Virus record (IMG/VR): IMGVR_UViG_3300024267_000019
Span: 1 to 29,601 of that record
DNA: 29,601 nucleotides
Direction: 5' to 3' (one strand)
Source of the DNA: a virus
Both the position numbers and the translations under genes were made by a program. The notes beneath the pieces were generated by a model. That model worked only from the letters and a program-made list of their open reading frames with translations, had not been told where the DNA came from and did not search any database. This document shows, in pieces, positions 22,081 through 29,548 of this stretch (position 1 is the first letter of the stretch; each line of letters opens with the position of its first letter).

Positions 22081-22944
22081 AAAATAATAGAACTTATTTT
22101 AGATGATGACGAAGCAATAGGAGTAGAAGCTATTTCTGTTGTTGAGAATCCAGCAATTGAATCTGATTTTGTTGCACTTAATAAACAAGAAATTAAACTT
22201 GCTGAAATAGACAAAGAGAAACGTTTGTTAATGGGTGCTTTACTTATACCAAAGAAACCTATTTATAGAAAGTCTGGAGAAGATGAGTACTATATTTTCT
22301 TTTCTGAAAAGACTGTTGAGAAAGCATCTCAAATGTATTTGATGAATGGCAATCAATCTAATTCTACATTAGAACATGATTCAGAATTGCAAGGATTAAC
22401 TCTAGTTGAATCTTGGATAGTTGAAGATAAGCAAAAAGATAAAACAGCATTATATAATTTAGATGTCCCTGTAGGCACTTGGATGGGTTCTGTTAAAGTA
22501 AACAACGATGAAGTTTGGAATGACTATGTAAAGACTGGTAAAGTAAAAGGTTTTTCAATAGAAGGTTATTTTGCTGACAAGATGGAAAGACCAAACGAAG
22601 AACTAAAAGAAGAATTAGCATCATATACAGACTATCCACAAGGAGCAACAAACAATGCAAAGAGAGCATTAGCTTGGGTAGAAAAGAATGGATGGGGAAG
22701 TTGTGGAGAAGCAACTGGAAAACGTAGAGCAAATCAATTAGCAAAAAGACAACCAATAACAAGAGATACAATTGCTAGAATGGCATCATTTAAAAGACAT
22801 CAACAACATAAAGACGTACCTTATTCAGAAGGATGTGGTGGACTTATGTGGGATGCTTGGGGTGGTACTGCCGGTGTTAATTGGGCATCAAGAAAACTTG
22901 ATCAATTAGAAAAGCTAGAAGAACTTAAAAAACTATTATCATAA
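22078..22944 (+). CDS. XkdF-like prohead protease with extra C-terminal domain
   Basis: Of 288 residues, about 1-180 are the XkdF-like prohead protease region. It begins MKIIELILDDDEAIGVEAIS-x-x-ENPAIE, followed by GALLIPKKPIYR (near 53-64) and then a TLEHDSELQGLTLVESWIVED block (near 100-120), with His104 and Ser/Glu residues as likely catalytic parts. GFSIEGYF (near 161-168) is the terminal strand seen in these proteases. Residues about 183-275 are a separate Cys/His-rich domain: WVEKNGWGSCG, ANQLAKRQPITRDTIARMASFKRH and GCGGLMWDAWGG. That domain is known from many phage and plasmid head-gene products but its role is unclear. The enzyme would cleave scaffold and capsid precursor during maturation. 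It ends TAATG into a small Cys-rich gene. Confidence 0.8.
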   Translation: MKIIELILDDDEAIGVEAISVVENPAIESDFVALNKQEIKLAEIDKEKRLLMGALLIPKKPIYRKSGEDEYYIFFSEKTVEKASQMYLMNGNQSNSTLEHDSELQGLTLVESWIVEDKQKDKTALYNLDVPVGTWMGSVKVNNDEVWNDYVKTGKVKGFSIEGYFADKMERPNEELKEELASYTDYPQGATNNAKRALAWVEKNGWGSCGEATGKRRANQLAKRQPITRDTIARMASFKRHQQHKDVPYSEGCGGLMWDAWGGTAGVNWASRKLDQLEKLEELKKLLS

Positions 22945-23078
22945 TGAGAGCAGTATATTGTAAATGTAAAAATACTTATTCGATAGATTGCAAAAATAAA
23001 AATGATAAAAATTGCAAGACACCAGAGTATTGGAAACAAGGTATAGGAAGAATAAGTGCATCAGAAGAAGAAGAGTAA
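22944..23078 (+). CDS. Small Cys-rich protein, 44 aa
   Basis: A 44-residue frame starting at the TAATG overlap with the protease. It has four Cys in CKC, C and C spacing within residues 6-24 (YCKCKNTYSIDCKNKNDKNC) and an acidic SEEEE end. The Cys spacing would allow one zinc ion, so it may be a mini zinc-ribbon. No family is recognised, and its position between protease and scaffold suggests a head-assembly accessory, which is inference. Confidence 0.5.
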   Translation: MRAVYCKCKNTYSIDCKNKNDKNCKTPEYWKQGIGRISASEEEE

Positions 23079-23109
23079 AATTTGAAAATGTAAAATTAAT
23101 CTTAATTTT

Positions 23110-23124
23110 TATTATATAAATATG
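23110..23124 (+). promoter_or_regulatory. TATTATATAAATATG promoter/start element (scaffold)
   Basis: TATTAT at 23110-23115, six bases, then the ATG at 23122. It differs from the 22066 element in one core base. It precedes the highly expressed scaffold-capsid pair, so a strong dedicated late promoter here makes sense. Inferred. Confidence 0.5.
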
Positions 23125-23727
23125 AACACAAAAGACACACTTAACAAGGTTAGAGCTGTACTTGGTATTGAAGTAAAGCTAGAACAAATGAAACTTGAGA
23201 ATGGTGCTATCTTAGAAGCTGAAAAATTCGAAGCTGGAGCAGAAGTATTTGTCGTTGCAGACGATGAAAGAGTTGCTATGCCTGTTGGAGAATACGAAAC
23301 TGAAGATGGTAAAATGATTATAGTTTCTGAAGAAGGAATCATTGCTGAAATTAAAGAGGTTGAAGCTAAAGAAGAAGAAACTCAAGAAACTGAAGCAAAA
23401 GAAGAAGTAGTTGAAGAAGAAGAGTTATCTACTGAAACTGCATCTCCAAAGAAAATAGTTAAATCAATATCAGAAGAAATGTTTTTCTCTGAAATTGAAA
23501 AACTAAGAACTGAAATCAACGAGCTAAAATTATCTAAAACAGAAGTTGTTGCAGAAGAAGTAGTTGTTGAATTATCAGAAGAAAAAGTAGAGTTATCTAC
23601 CGAAGAAGTTGAAGGTATTTCTCATAATCCAGAGAATGTATCTGACAAAAAAGAAACAACACTTTATTCTCAAAAAGGGAATAAAAACACATTAAGAAGT
23701 AGAATATTTAACAAAATAAACAAATAA
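23122..23727 (+). CDS. Acidic, Glu-rich probable capsid scaffold protein
   Basis: A 201-residue protein with an extremely acidic, Glu/Val-rich region at about residues 73-170 (repeated blocks of EAKEEETQETEAKEE type) that should form extended helices or coiled coil, and a basic C-terminal tail with KKIVK, KGNKNTLRSRIFNKINK-type segments. The N-terminal 70 residues form a small folded part (EVFVVADDERVAMPVGEYET). Location between the prohead protease and the major capsid gene, the size and the helical acidic core fit a scaffold protein, which the protease would later remove. Family assignment is not possible from motifs. Confidence 0.65.
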   Translation: MNTKDTLNKVRAVLGIEVKLEQMKLENGAILEAEKFEAGAEVFVVADDERVAMPVGEYETEDGKMIIVSEEGIIAEIKEVEAKEEETQETEAKEEVVEEEELSTETASPKKIVKSISEEMFFSEIEKLRTEINELKLSKTEVVAEEVVVELSEEKVELSTEEVEGISHNPENVSDKKETTLYSQKGNKNTLRSRIFNKINK

Positions 23728-23730
23728 AAA

Positions 23731-24639
23731 ATGAGTTTATCAATTACAACCACGTATGCTGGGGAATTTGCTGGAAAATATGTATCAGCAGCACTTTTAT
23801 CTGGTAATACAATCGCTAACAACTTAATCGAAGTTAAGCCAAACATAAAGTTTAAAGAAGTATTAAAAAGAGTAGATCTTTCTGGTGCTATTAAAAATGC
23901 ATCTTGTGATTTTACAGATGCTGGAGTAGTTGCTTTAACAGAAAAGATTATTGAGCCAAAAGAATTGGCAGTAAATTTAGAATTATGTAAAACTCCTTTT
24001 CAATCAGATTGGGAAGCAGTATCAATGGGATATTCTGCTCATGATAATTTACCAAAAACTTTTTCTGATTACTTTATTGGTTTAATGTCTGAATCAATTG
24101 CACAAGCTACCGAAAATGATATTTGGGGAGGAACTGCTGGTGATGGAACTTTTGACGGTTTCAAAACTTTATTAAACGCTGATGCTGGACACACTGGAGC
24201 AAAGAAAATTGCTGGAGCTGCTGTAACTGCTTCAAATGTAGTTGAGAAACTAGGAGATATTGCAGACGCTATTCCATCAAGCGTATATGGAAAAGAAGAT
24301 CTATATATTTATGTTGCACAAAACATATTTAGAGCTTATAAAAGAGCTTTAGGTGGATTCCAAACTGCTGGACCTGGACATAACCAAGACATGGATGTAC
24401 AATATTTTGATGGTATTAAAGTTGTAGCATGTAACGGATTAGATGACAACAACGCTATAGCTGCACAAAAATCTAACTTATTCTTCGGTACTGGAGTATT
24501 ATCAGACCACAATGAAGTAAAAGTATTAGATATGGCTGATTTAGATGGTTCTCAAAATGTACGTTTCATTATGAGATATACCGCCGCTGTACAATATGCG
24601 GTTGTTGAAGATATCGTATCTTACGGATTAGGACTATAA
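23731..24639 (+). CDS. Major capsid protein
   Basis: A 302-residue protein with the features of Bacteroidota-phage major capsid proteins, probably an HK97-type fold. It has an N-terminal TYAGEFAGKYVSAALLSGNT segment, a repeated SISEQATENDIWGG-like helix-turn (here SIAQATENDIWGGTAGDG near 125-142), YIYVAQNIFRAYKRALGG near 190-207 and a C-terminal NVRFIMRYTAAVQYAVVED. Codon use is visibly less AT-rich than in early genes, as expected for the most abundant virion protein. It lies three bases after the scaffold gene with an A-rich leader, and is followed by a strong terminator. Confidence 0.85.
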   Translation: MSLSITTTYAGEFAGKYVSAALLSGNTIANNLIEVKPNIKFKEVLKRVDLSGAIKNASCDFTDAGVVALTEKIIEPKELAVNLELCKTPFQSDWEAVSMGYSAHDNLPKTFSDYFIGLMSESIAQATENDIWGGTAGDGTFDGFKTLLNADAGHTGAKKIAGAAVTASNVVEKLGDIADAIPSSVYGKEDLYIYVAQNIFRAYKRALGGFQTAGPGHNQDMDVQYFDGIKVVACNGLDDNNAIAAQKSNLFFGTGVLSDHNEVKVLDMADLDGSQNVRFIMRYTAAVQYAVVEDIVSYGLGL

Positions 24640-24664
24640 TCTATATAACAAACAATAATAATGA

Positions 24665-24695
24665 GGGTAGGTAGTTCATCTGCTTACCCTTTTTT
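24665..24695 (+). terminator. Strong rho-independent terminator after the major capsid gene
   Basis: A ten-base-pair stem (24665-24674 with 24680-24689, including two G-T pairs) with a five-base loop TTCAT, followed by six T. It lies 25 bases after the capsid stop and should boost capsid over downstream expression. Confidence 0.85.
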
Positions 24696-24719
24696 AATAA
24701 CTTAAAAAAATAAAAATCA

Positions 24720-25247
24720 ATGGCTTGTTTACTTACATCTGGTAGAGCTTTACCTTGTAAAAGTAGTGTTGGTGGCTTAAAAGCAGTTTATTTTGCAGAC
24801 TATGGTACTTTAGGTTTACCTACAATAGATTCTGGAGAAATTGCTGCAATTGCTGGAACACCAGACTTTTTCAGATTCGACATCAAAGGTAATTCTTCAC
24901 TAGAAACCACAATTAATAGTTCAAGAGAAAACGGAACTACATTTTACACACAAACTTTAAATTTAACTTTACCAGTTTTAGATAAAGCTACGCAAGAGCA
25001 AATAAAAATATTGGCTACTGCACGTCCACACGTTGCAATAGAAGATTACAATGGTAATTTCTTTATGGTAGGTTTAGAACACGGAACAGAAGTAACTGGA
25101 GGCACAATTGTATCTGGTGCTGCTATGGGAGATTTAAGCGGATTTACTCTAACGTTAGAAGCTCAAGAAACTGACCCAGCATTTTTCACTCATAGTGCAG
25201 TTATAACTGGACACGAGAGTTCTACTCAAATAGACCCTAACGCATAG
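24720..25247 (+). CDS. Probable major tail tube protein
   Basis: A 175-residue beta-rich protein. MACLLTSGRALPCKSSVGGLKAVYF at the start and a central TINSSRENGTTFYTQTLNLTLP are features I recall from tail tube proteins of Bacteroidota phages that lie next to the capsid gene. LGLEHG-like and GFTLTLEAQETDPAFF near the end complete the pattern. It is an expected abundant virion protein. It stands alone between two strong terminators, so it is probably transcribed by read-through from the capsid promoter. No separate promoter is clear in the 24-base gap. Confidence 0.78.
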   Translation: MACLLTSGRALPCKSSVGGLKAVYFADYGTLGLPTIDSGEIAAIAGTPDFFRFDIKGNSSLETTINSSRENGTTFYTQTLNLTLPVLDKATQEQIKILATARPHVAIEDYNGNFFMVGLEHGTEVTGGTIVSGAAMGDLSGFTLTLEAQETDPAFFTHSAVITGHESSTQIDPNA

Positions 25248-25275
25248 TTTTTTTCATAATTTGTTTTTAAAGAAA

Positions 25276-25304
25276 GGTAGTCTTAATTGATTACCTTTTT
25301 TTTT
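25276..25304 (+). terminator. Rho-independent terminator after tail tube gene
   Basis: GGTAGTC (25276-25282) pairs with GATTACC (25289-25295) with one G-T pair around TTAATT, followed by nine T. The AAA before the stem can pair with the first T's. Separates the tail tube gene from the portal unit. Confidence 0.82.
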
Positions 25305-25335
25305 ATGTGTAATAAATAAAAATACAAACTTTTAG

Positions 25336-25350
25336 TATTATATATATATG
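25336..25350 (+). promoter_or_regulatory. TATTATATATATATG promoter/start element (portal unit)
   Basis: TATTAT at 25336-25341, six bases, then the ATG at 25348. The 18 bases at 25333-25350 equal those at 14760-14777. It lies about 30 bases after the terminator at 25276, as expected for a promoter restarting transcription. Inferred. Confidence 0.5.
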
Positions 25351-25710
25351 AAACATTTGTTACCTACAACAAACGCACAAACAATAAAGATTATACCAAG
25401 AGTATATTCAACAAGTGTTACAATAAAATTAAGAGATGACAGTTCAAATGATGAAACAATAATTTTACCATCTGCTATAATTAATAAAAACTATGTTGAA
25501 CTAACAAACGTATTTACATTGGTTGAAGGTAGGTTTTATGATTTAAAAGTATATAATGGTCAAGGTTCTGTAACAGAAGCAGATATTATTTACAGAGATA
25601 AAATATTTTGTACTGCACAATCAACAAACCAATCTAATAACGAACACTATACAGTAAATAAAGATGTGTACAAACAAAAGAGTGGTAACAATGACTTTAT
25701 AATATTATGA
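25348..25710 (+). CDS. Hypothetical virion-block protein, 120 aa
   Basis: A 120-residue beta-rich protein without a family I recognise. It begins MKHLLPTTNAQTIKIIPRVY, has alternating short strands to about residue 70 (SVTIKLRDDSSNDETIILP; YVELTNVFTLVEGRFYDLKVYNG) and a more flexible Asn/Gln/Ser-rich C-terminus. Its last four bases overlap the portal start. By position and fold type, a small head or neck component is plausible, but that is inference. Confidence 0.65.
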   Translation: MKHLLPTTNAQTIKIIPRVYSTSVTIKLRDDSSNDETIILPSAIINKNYVELTNVFTLVEGRFYDLKVYNGQGSVTEADIIYRDKIFCTAQSTNQSNNEHYTVNKDVYKQKSGNNDFIIL

Positions 25711-27533
25711 GTAAACACATAAATAAATACAGGAAGCCAAAAGTGGAAAATAAAAACAATTCTAAAGTTAGTTTTGTAAATTTATCTACTTACACATCTC
25801 CACAAATTGTAGAATCTAAATCAAAAGAATGGGTTGAATTTGGAGCAGATAATAATTACTTTCAGTTTCTAATAGACAGATTTAACGGGAGTGCTACAAA
25901 TAATGCTTGTGTAAATGGTATATCTCAAATGATATATGGAAAAGGTTTAGATGCAACTGATAGTGCAAAGAAACCAGAAAGTTATGCAAGAATGATATCT
26001 TTATTTAAAAAAGATGTTGTTAGACAATTATCATACGATTTAAAATTAACTGGACAATGTGCAATACAAGTAATTTATTCAAAAGATAAACAATCTATTG
26101 CTAAAGTAGAACACTTGCCAATAGAAACGTTAAGAGCAGAGAAATGTGGAGAAGGAGATAAACAAGTACAAGCGTATTACTATCATCCAGACTGGGCAAA
26201 TATAAAGCCAAGTGATAAACCATTAAGAATACCAGCTTTTGGTGTTTCAAGTACACCTCAACCAATTGAGATATTATATGTTAAACCTTATGTTGCTGGT
26301 ATGTATTATTATAGTACACCAGATTATCAAGGTGGTTTACAATATGCAGAGTTAGAAGAAGAAATAAGTAACTATCATTTAAACAATATAATGAATGGTC
26401 TTGCTCCATCAATGTTAATCAACTTTAACAACGGAGTACCAGACGAAGAAAAACAATCATTAATAGAAAGTAAGATACAAGCTAAATTTCAAGGTAGTTC
26501 AAATGCTGGTAAATTTATACTTGCTTTTAACGATGACAAAGAATCACAAGCTGATATTACACCAGTACAATTAAGTGATGCACATAACCAATACCAATTT
26601 TTAAGTGACGAATCACAAAAGAAGATAATGGTATCTCACAGAATTGTATCTCCTATGTTATTAGGTATAAAAGATTCAAGCGGACTTGGTAATAATGCAG
26701 ACGAGTTACAAACTGCATCTATATTAATGCATAACACAGTTATAGTGCCTTTTCAAGAACTTTTAACTGATGCATTTGATAAAATACTTTCTTTTAATAA
26801 TATTGCCTTAAACCTATACTTTAAGACGTTACAACCATTACAATTCTTGGATTTAGATAATGTAAAAGACGAAGAAACAAGAGAAGAGGAAACTGGTGTT
26901 AAGATGTCAAAGGTATTTTCTGATTTAGAAGAATTTGGAGAAGATGAAGATTTAGAAAATTGGGAATTGATTGATGAAAGAAAAGTTGATTATGATCAAG
27001 AAGATGAATTAGACGAAGAATTAAATAAATTAAACAATCCTAAATTATCTGTATTGTCAAAAGTTTGGAATTTAGCAACAACTGGAACTGCTAGACCAAA
27101 TGCAAAAAGTGAACAAGATGGAGAAAATGAAGAAGGAGTACAATTCAAAGTAAGATATCAATATGCACCTTTAAGAACAAGTAATAACAGTAGAGAGTTT
27201 TGTTCAAAAATGGTTGCAGCAAAAAAGATATACAGAAAAGAAGATATTCAGCAAATGAGCCAAAGAGCAGTTAATGCTGGTTGGGGATTAAATGGTGCTG
27301 ATACTTATGATATATGGCTTTATAAAGGTGGTGGAGATTGTCATCATTTTTGGATGAGAAAGACTTACAAAGCAAAAACTGCTAAAACAAGACCAGATGT
27401 TGGTAATCCAAATGCAGAAGTAAGTGTAAATAAAGCTAAAAAAGAGGGTTTTAAACCAGAGGTAAATGCTAAAGAAGTTGCAAAAAGACCAACGGATATG
27501 CCAAATAACGGATTTGTAAATAAAAAGAGATAA
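25707..27533 (+). CDS. Portal protein with C-terminal Cys/His domain
   Basis: A 608-residue portal, the dodecameric DNA channel at one capsid vertex. The first about 450 residues show features of the family: YTSPQIVESKSKEWVEFGADNNY, GISQMIYGKGLD, and a GMYYYSTPDYQGGLQYAELEEEISNYHLNNIMNGL crown/stem region. This is followed by KIMVSHRIVSPMLLGIKDSSGLGNNADEL, the conserved 'SHRI-x-xP-x-L' helix. Residues about 478-555 form a separate domain with YAPLRTSNNSREFCSKM, VYRKED-like IYRKEDIQQM, and IWLYKGGGDCHHFWMRKTY. Its conserved Cys and paired His suggest metal binding. Such domains appear in head proteins of Bacteroidota phages. It overlaps the previous gene by four bases. Confidence 0.82.
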   Translation: MSKHINKYRKPKVENKNNSKVSFVNLSTYTSPQIVESKSKEWVEFGADNNYFQFLIDRFNGSATNNACVNGISQMIYGKGLDATDSAKKPESYARMISLFKKDVVRQLSYDLKLTGQCAIQVIYSKDKQSIAKVEHLPIETLRAEKCGEGDKQVQAYYYHPDWANIKPSDKPLRIPAFGVSSTPQPIEILYVKPYVAGMYYYSTPDYQGGLQYAELEEEISNYHLNNIMNGLAPSMLINFNNGVPDEEKQSLIESKIQAKFQGSSNAGKFILAFNDDKESQADITPVQLSDAHNQYQFLSDESQKKIMVSHRIVSPMLLGIKDSSGLGNNADELQTASILMHNTVIVPFQELLTDAFDKILSFNNIALNLYFKTLQPLQFLDLDNVKDEETREEETGVKMSKVFSDLEEFGEDEDLENWELIDERKVDYDQEDELDEELNKLNNPKLSVLSKVWNLATTGTARPNAKSEQDGENEEGVQFKVRYQYAPLRTSNNSREFCSKMVAAKKIYRKEDIQQMSQRAVNAGWGLNGADTYDIWLYKGGGDCHHFWMRKTYKAKTAKTRPDVGNPNAEVSVNKAKKEGFKPEVNAKEVAKRPTDMPNNGFVNKKR

Positions 27534-27536
27534 TAA

Positions 27537-28037
27537 ATGGCAACTGCATTATTCATAAGTAGAACAGATTTAGTAAAGAATAGTATTGTTGATGGTAACG
27601 TTGATACAGATAAATTCATACAATTTATTAAGATAGCACAAGAGATACACATACAAAACTATTTAGGAAGTAAGTTGTATGATAAAATATCAGCAGATAT
27701 AATTGCAGATAGTTTAACTGGTAATTATTTATCTTTAGTTACAGATTACATACAACCTATGTTGATTCATTATGCTATGGTTGATTATTTACCATTTGCA
27801 GCATATCAAGTAAAGAATGGTGGTGTATTTAAACACACATCAGAAAATTCTGAAAGTGCAACAAAAGATGAAGTTGATTTTTTAGTACAAAAACAAAGAG
27901 ATTTTGCAGAATATTATACAAGAAGATTTGTAGATTACATTTGTTTTAATAGTACTTTATTTCCAGAATATACAAGTAATACAGATTCTGATGTATATCC
28001 AGACAAAGATGTAAATTCAAGTAATTGGGTATTGTAA
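27537..28037 (+). CDS. Head-tail connector (gp6/DUF6712-like) protein
   Basis: A 166-residue, mostly helical protein: an N-terminal FISRTDLVKNSIVDGNVDTDKF segment, then IAQEIHIQNYLGSKLYDKI (residues about 37-55), LVTDYIQPMLIHYAMVDYLPFAAYQVKNGGV (about 71-101), and a long C-terminal helix with FVDYICFN. The order and the IHIQ-x-x-LG-x-x-L-Y motif match a family located right after the portal in Bacteroidota phages, thought to be the gp6-like head-tail connector. Its stop shares an A with the next small gene (TAATG). Confidence 0.75.
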   Translation: MATALFISRTDLVKNSIVDGNVDTDKFIQFIKIAQEIHIQNYLGSKLYDKISADIIADSLTGNYLSLVTDYIQPMLIHYAMVDYLPFAAYQVKNGGVFKHTSENSESATKDEVDFLVQKQRDFAEYYTRRFVDYICFNSTLFPEYTSNTDSDVYPDKDVNSSNWVL

Positions 28038-28132
28038 TGGGTAGATATAAACCAAAGAAACATAACATTGTAAAGTTAAAGAAATACTTAACAAAAAAAG
28101 AAAAAGATAATGGCAAACGAAATATACGATAG
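28037..28132 (+). CDS. Basic mini-protein, 31 aa
   Basis: A 31-residue, strongly basic frame (MGRYKPKKHNIVKLKKYLTK ...) starting at a TAATG overlap with the connector gene and overlapping the next start by 23 bases. No family is recognised. Its size makes coding uncertain, but the coupled start and A-rich codons fit the local style. Confidence 0.42.
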   Translation: MGRYKPKKHNIVKLKKYLTKKEKDNGKRNIR

Positions 28133-28292
28133 TTCTTGGTGGGGTAACACAATAGATACTGCATCTTCTATTGGAACATCAACTGAAATGATACAAGGTC
28201 AGTTTAATATGAATGATAGACAAGAAGTTGAAGCAGTTAAGTGTTTAGCAGATTCAATACATAGAATAGGAATACAAGACTTAAATAATTAA
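28110..28292 (+). CDS. Small conserved phage protein, 60 aa
   Basis: A 60-residue protein with the sequence EIYDSSWWGNTIDTASSIG and a C-terminal helix EVEAVKCLADSIHRIGIQ. I recall this IYDSSWWG-x-x-x-x-x-x-x-x-x-GW/SIG pattern from short proteins placed between the head-tail connector and fibre genes in flavobacterial phages. Function is unknown. It ends three bases before the fibre gene. Confidence 0.68.
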   Translation: MANEIYDSSWWGNTIDTASSIGTSTEMIQGQFNMNDRQEVEAVKCLADSIHRIGIQDLNN

Positions 28293-28295
28293 ACA

Positions 28296-29546
28296 ATGGC
28301 AAAACCAAAATTAGCATTAATACCAGCTGCACAAGGCTCAAAGTTGTTTTCTGTACTACCATCAAGTGGTGTAGGAGATTTTGACTTTAGCAGAAGTGGT
28401 AAAGCAACAAGAATAAACTCACAAGGACTAATAGAAGAAGTTGCAAACGGACAATCAAGATTAAACTATCCAATGATTGATGGTAAAGTTGTAGGATGTC
28501 CACATCATATTTTAGAACCAGCTAGAACTAATTTATTACCTTATAGTGAAGATTTTAGTGTTTCAAACTGGTCTAAATATGGAGCTGGAACTGGAGTTGC
28601 TCCAATACTAACATCTAATTATGCTATTTCTCCAGATGGAACACTAAACGCTTCAAGATTGCAGTTTGACAAAGGTACTGGAACTGGGTCTGGAAATATG
28701 TCTATTCTTTTTGATTCTTTAACTGTAACTTCTGGTTTGACAACAAATAAAAATATATATTTGAAATCAAACACAAGCGAAGAATATGATTTAGTTCTTT
28801 ATGGTTCTTCTGATGCAAGTGGTACAAACTTAAAAAAAATAAGAGTAACAAGTGAATGGCAAAGATTTGATGTTTTTAAAACCATATCCGCTACAACTAC
28901 TGGATTATCTGTTGGCTTAAGAGAGATTAATGTTACTGGATTATCAAATACTGCTGATGTATTGATTTACGGAGCGCAAGTTGAAGATGGTTCCTATCCT
29001 ACATCCTACATCCCTACCAACGGAAGCACAGTAACTCGTAATGCAGAAACTGCTAATGGCTCTGGAGATGCAGCTACGTTTAACGATTCAGAAGGAGTTT
29101 TGATGGCAGAGATAAAAGGATTTACAGATATAACAACATCTTATCATAGTATCCAGATGGGGAATGATATGTTAAATAGAATAGGGGTAGGATTTAGTAG
29201 TACATCTAAATTGTTTGCGTATAAAAGAAATTCAACTGGTAGTTGGAACTCGCAATATATTTACAATTTAACATTAAACAATAAAATAGCAATATCTTAT
29301 AACACTGATAATAATAATTTTTGGTTAAACGGATTTAAAATAGATACTAATACAACAGTAGGAGATTTACAAGTACAACCAACAATATTAAGTTTTAATG
29401 CTCCAAATAATTCAGAGAATTTCTACGGAAAAACTAAACAAATACAATACTACGATTCAGCATTAACAGATATAGAACTAGAACAACTAACGTCTTGGAC
29501 ATCTTTTACAGATATGGCACAAGCACAACAATATTCAATAAAATAA
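28296..29546 (+). CDS. Lectin-like tail fibre / receptor-binding protein
   Basis: A 416-residue beta-rich protein. It starts with a conserved AKPKLALIPAAQGSKLFSVLP segment and FDFSRSGKATRINSQGLIE (near 28-46), followed by EPARTNLLPYSEDF. This N-terminal arrangement is typical of phage host-recognition proteins from aquatic phages. The middle (about 75-260) looks like a carbohydrate-binding (CBM-type) jelly roll ending in QVEDGSYPTSYIPTNGSTVT with Arg/Asn-Ala-Glu. The C-terminal about 150 residues look like a concanavalin-A/LamG-type domain closing in YYDSALTDIELEQLTSW. It is likely to bind host surface sugars. Base composition in the joint near 28985-29040 is much less AT-rich than around it. 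Confidence 0.72.
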   Translation: MAKPKLALIPAAQGSKLFSVLPSSGVGDFDFSRSGKATRINSQGLIEEVANGQSRLNYPMIDGKVVGCPHHILEPARTNLLPYSEDFSVSNWSKYGAGTGVAPILTSNYAISPDGTLNASRLQFDKGTGTGSGNMSILFDSLTVTSGLTTNKNIYLKSNTSEEYDLVLYGSSDASGTNLKKIRVTSEWQRFDVFKTISATTTGLSVGLREINVTGLSNTADVLIYGAQVEDGSYPTSYIPTNGSTVTRNAETANGSGDAATFNDSEGVLMAEIKGFTDITTSYHSIQMGNDMLNRIGVGFSSTSKLFAYKRNSTGSWNSQYIYNLTLNNKIAISYNTDNNNFWLNGFKIDTNTTVGDLQVQPTILSFNAPNNSENFYGKTKQIQYYDSALTDIELEQLTSWTSFTDMAQAQQYSIK

Positions 29547-29548
29547 AT

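Noticed and set aside
23373-23420. Repetitive GAAGAA codons as a tandem DNA repeat
   Set aside because: This is the acidic low-complexity part of the scaffold candidate. The units are irregular and explained by a Glu-rich protein.
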